A DNA stretch of 6,043 bases, taken from the NCBI GenBank assembly GCA_028702015.1, contig JAQVPO010000083.1:1-6043 (forward strand), given 5' to 3'. Below, one piece after another: positions 5,784-6,043 of the stretch (position 1 is its first letter; each line of letters begins with the position of its first letter). The stretch is from Synergistaceae bacterium. Lineage in GTDB: Bacteria; Synergistota; Synergistia; Synergistales; Synergistaceae. Made by a program: the position numbers and the translations under genes. Under the pieces are notes generated by a model. The model saw only the letters and a list, made by a program, of their open reading frames with translations, did no database searches and was not told the origin of the DNA.

Positions 5784-6043
5784 ATGAGTAATTTTGTTCA
5801 AGTCTTAATAGACGGAATTCTCAGCGGTCTTTTATACGCTCTTGTAGCTGCGGGGCTGAGCATGATGTGGGGAGTAATGGATGTAATCAACTTCGCACAT
5901 GGGGAATTCCTGATGGTTGCGATGTATCTTTGCTATTGGATAGGGGTGGTGCTTGGTATAGATCCGCTCTTTTCCTGGATAGCAGCCGGGATATTCCTTT
6001 TCCTCATCGGAGCTTTAACATACAGGCTGATAATCAGAAACAG
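5784..6043 (+). CDS. livH: Branched-chain amino acid-type ABC transporter permease (LivH family), 3' part beyond window
   Basis: Inner-membrane permease subunit of the Liv importer; 86 complete codons are visible and the frame is open to the right edge (full-length family members are about 290-300 aa). The hand translation begins MSNFVQVLIDGILSG and continues YALVAAGLSMMWGVMD. It then has INFAHGEFLMV (35-45), the signature found near the N terminus of LivH proteins. Hydrophobic segments at about 8-30, 41-57 and 60-80 are membrane-spanning candidates. Its position right after the binding protein suggests that LivM, LivG and LivF genes follow outside the window. LivH rather than LivM is favoured by the N-terminal pattern and by being the first permease. 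The substrate is unknown. Confidence 0.92.
   Translation, partial: MSNFVQVLIDGILSGLLYALVAAGLSMMWGVMDVINFAHGEFLMVAMYLCYWIGVVLGIDPLFSWIAAGIFLFLIGALTYRLIIRN

Overview
The window holds six protein genes in two divergent transcription units, separated by one AT-rich intergenic region of 341 bp (4108-4448). The minus-strand unit is a purine-biosynthesis cluster in the order purS-purQ-purL-purF; purF runs off the left edge. The plus-strand unit starts with a secreted branched-chain amino acid-type (Liv family) substrate-binding protein and continues into a LivH-type permease that runs off the right edge. No mobile element, CRISPR array, tRNA or rRNA was seen.

Organism: a bacterium using the three-protein form of FGAM synthase (PurS + PurQ + small PurL), which excludes the single-chain PurL of enterobacteria. 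The PurF looks Bacillus-like, with a cysteine at the position of an Fe-S ligand. A Liv binding protein driven by a very strong promoter, together with moderate GC in the genes, would fit an amino-acid-fermenting anaerobe. Synergistota is my best guess and a clostridial Firmicute the main alternative; this is inference from general resemblance, not a database match.

Layout: 1-984 (-) purF, 3' end missing; 987-3140 (-) purL; 3140-3853 (-) purQ; 3850-4107 (-) purS; 4108-4448 divergent regulatory region; 4449-5714 (+) binding protein; 5738-5768 hairpin with a short T run; 5784-6043 (+) permease, 3' end missing. The purine genes overlap or nearly touch (4-nt overlap, 1-nt overlap, 2-nt gap), so they are one polycistronic and probably translationally coupled unit. 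PurQ releases ammonia from glutamine, PurS bridges PurQ to PurL, and PurL makes FGAM. PurF performs the first committed step of the same pathway.

The intergenic region carries a good sigma70-type promoter for each direction. The plus-strand one has perfect -35 and -10 hexamers. It also holds an 11-bp inverted repeat bracketing the plus promoter, an 18-nt-spaced direct repeat, and a hairpin close to the predicted 5' end of the binding-protein mRNA. I see no purine riboswitch and no convincing PurR box. This is mostly an ordinary housekeeping and transport region. The points worth a second look are unusual residues in conserved motifs of PurL and PurF and the repeat architecture of the divergent promoter region; no new system is evident.
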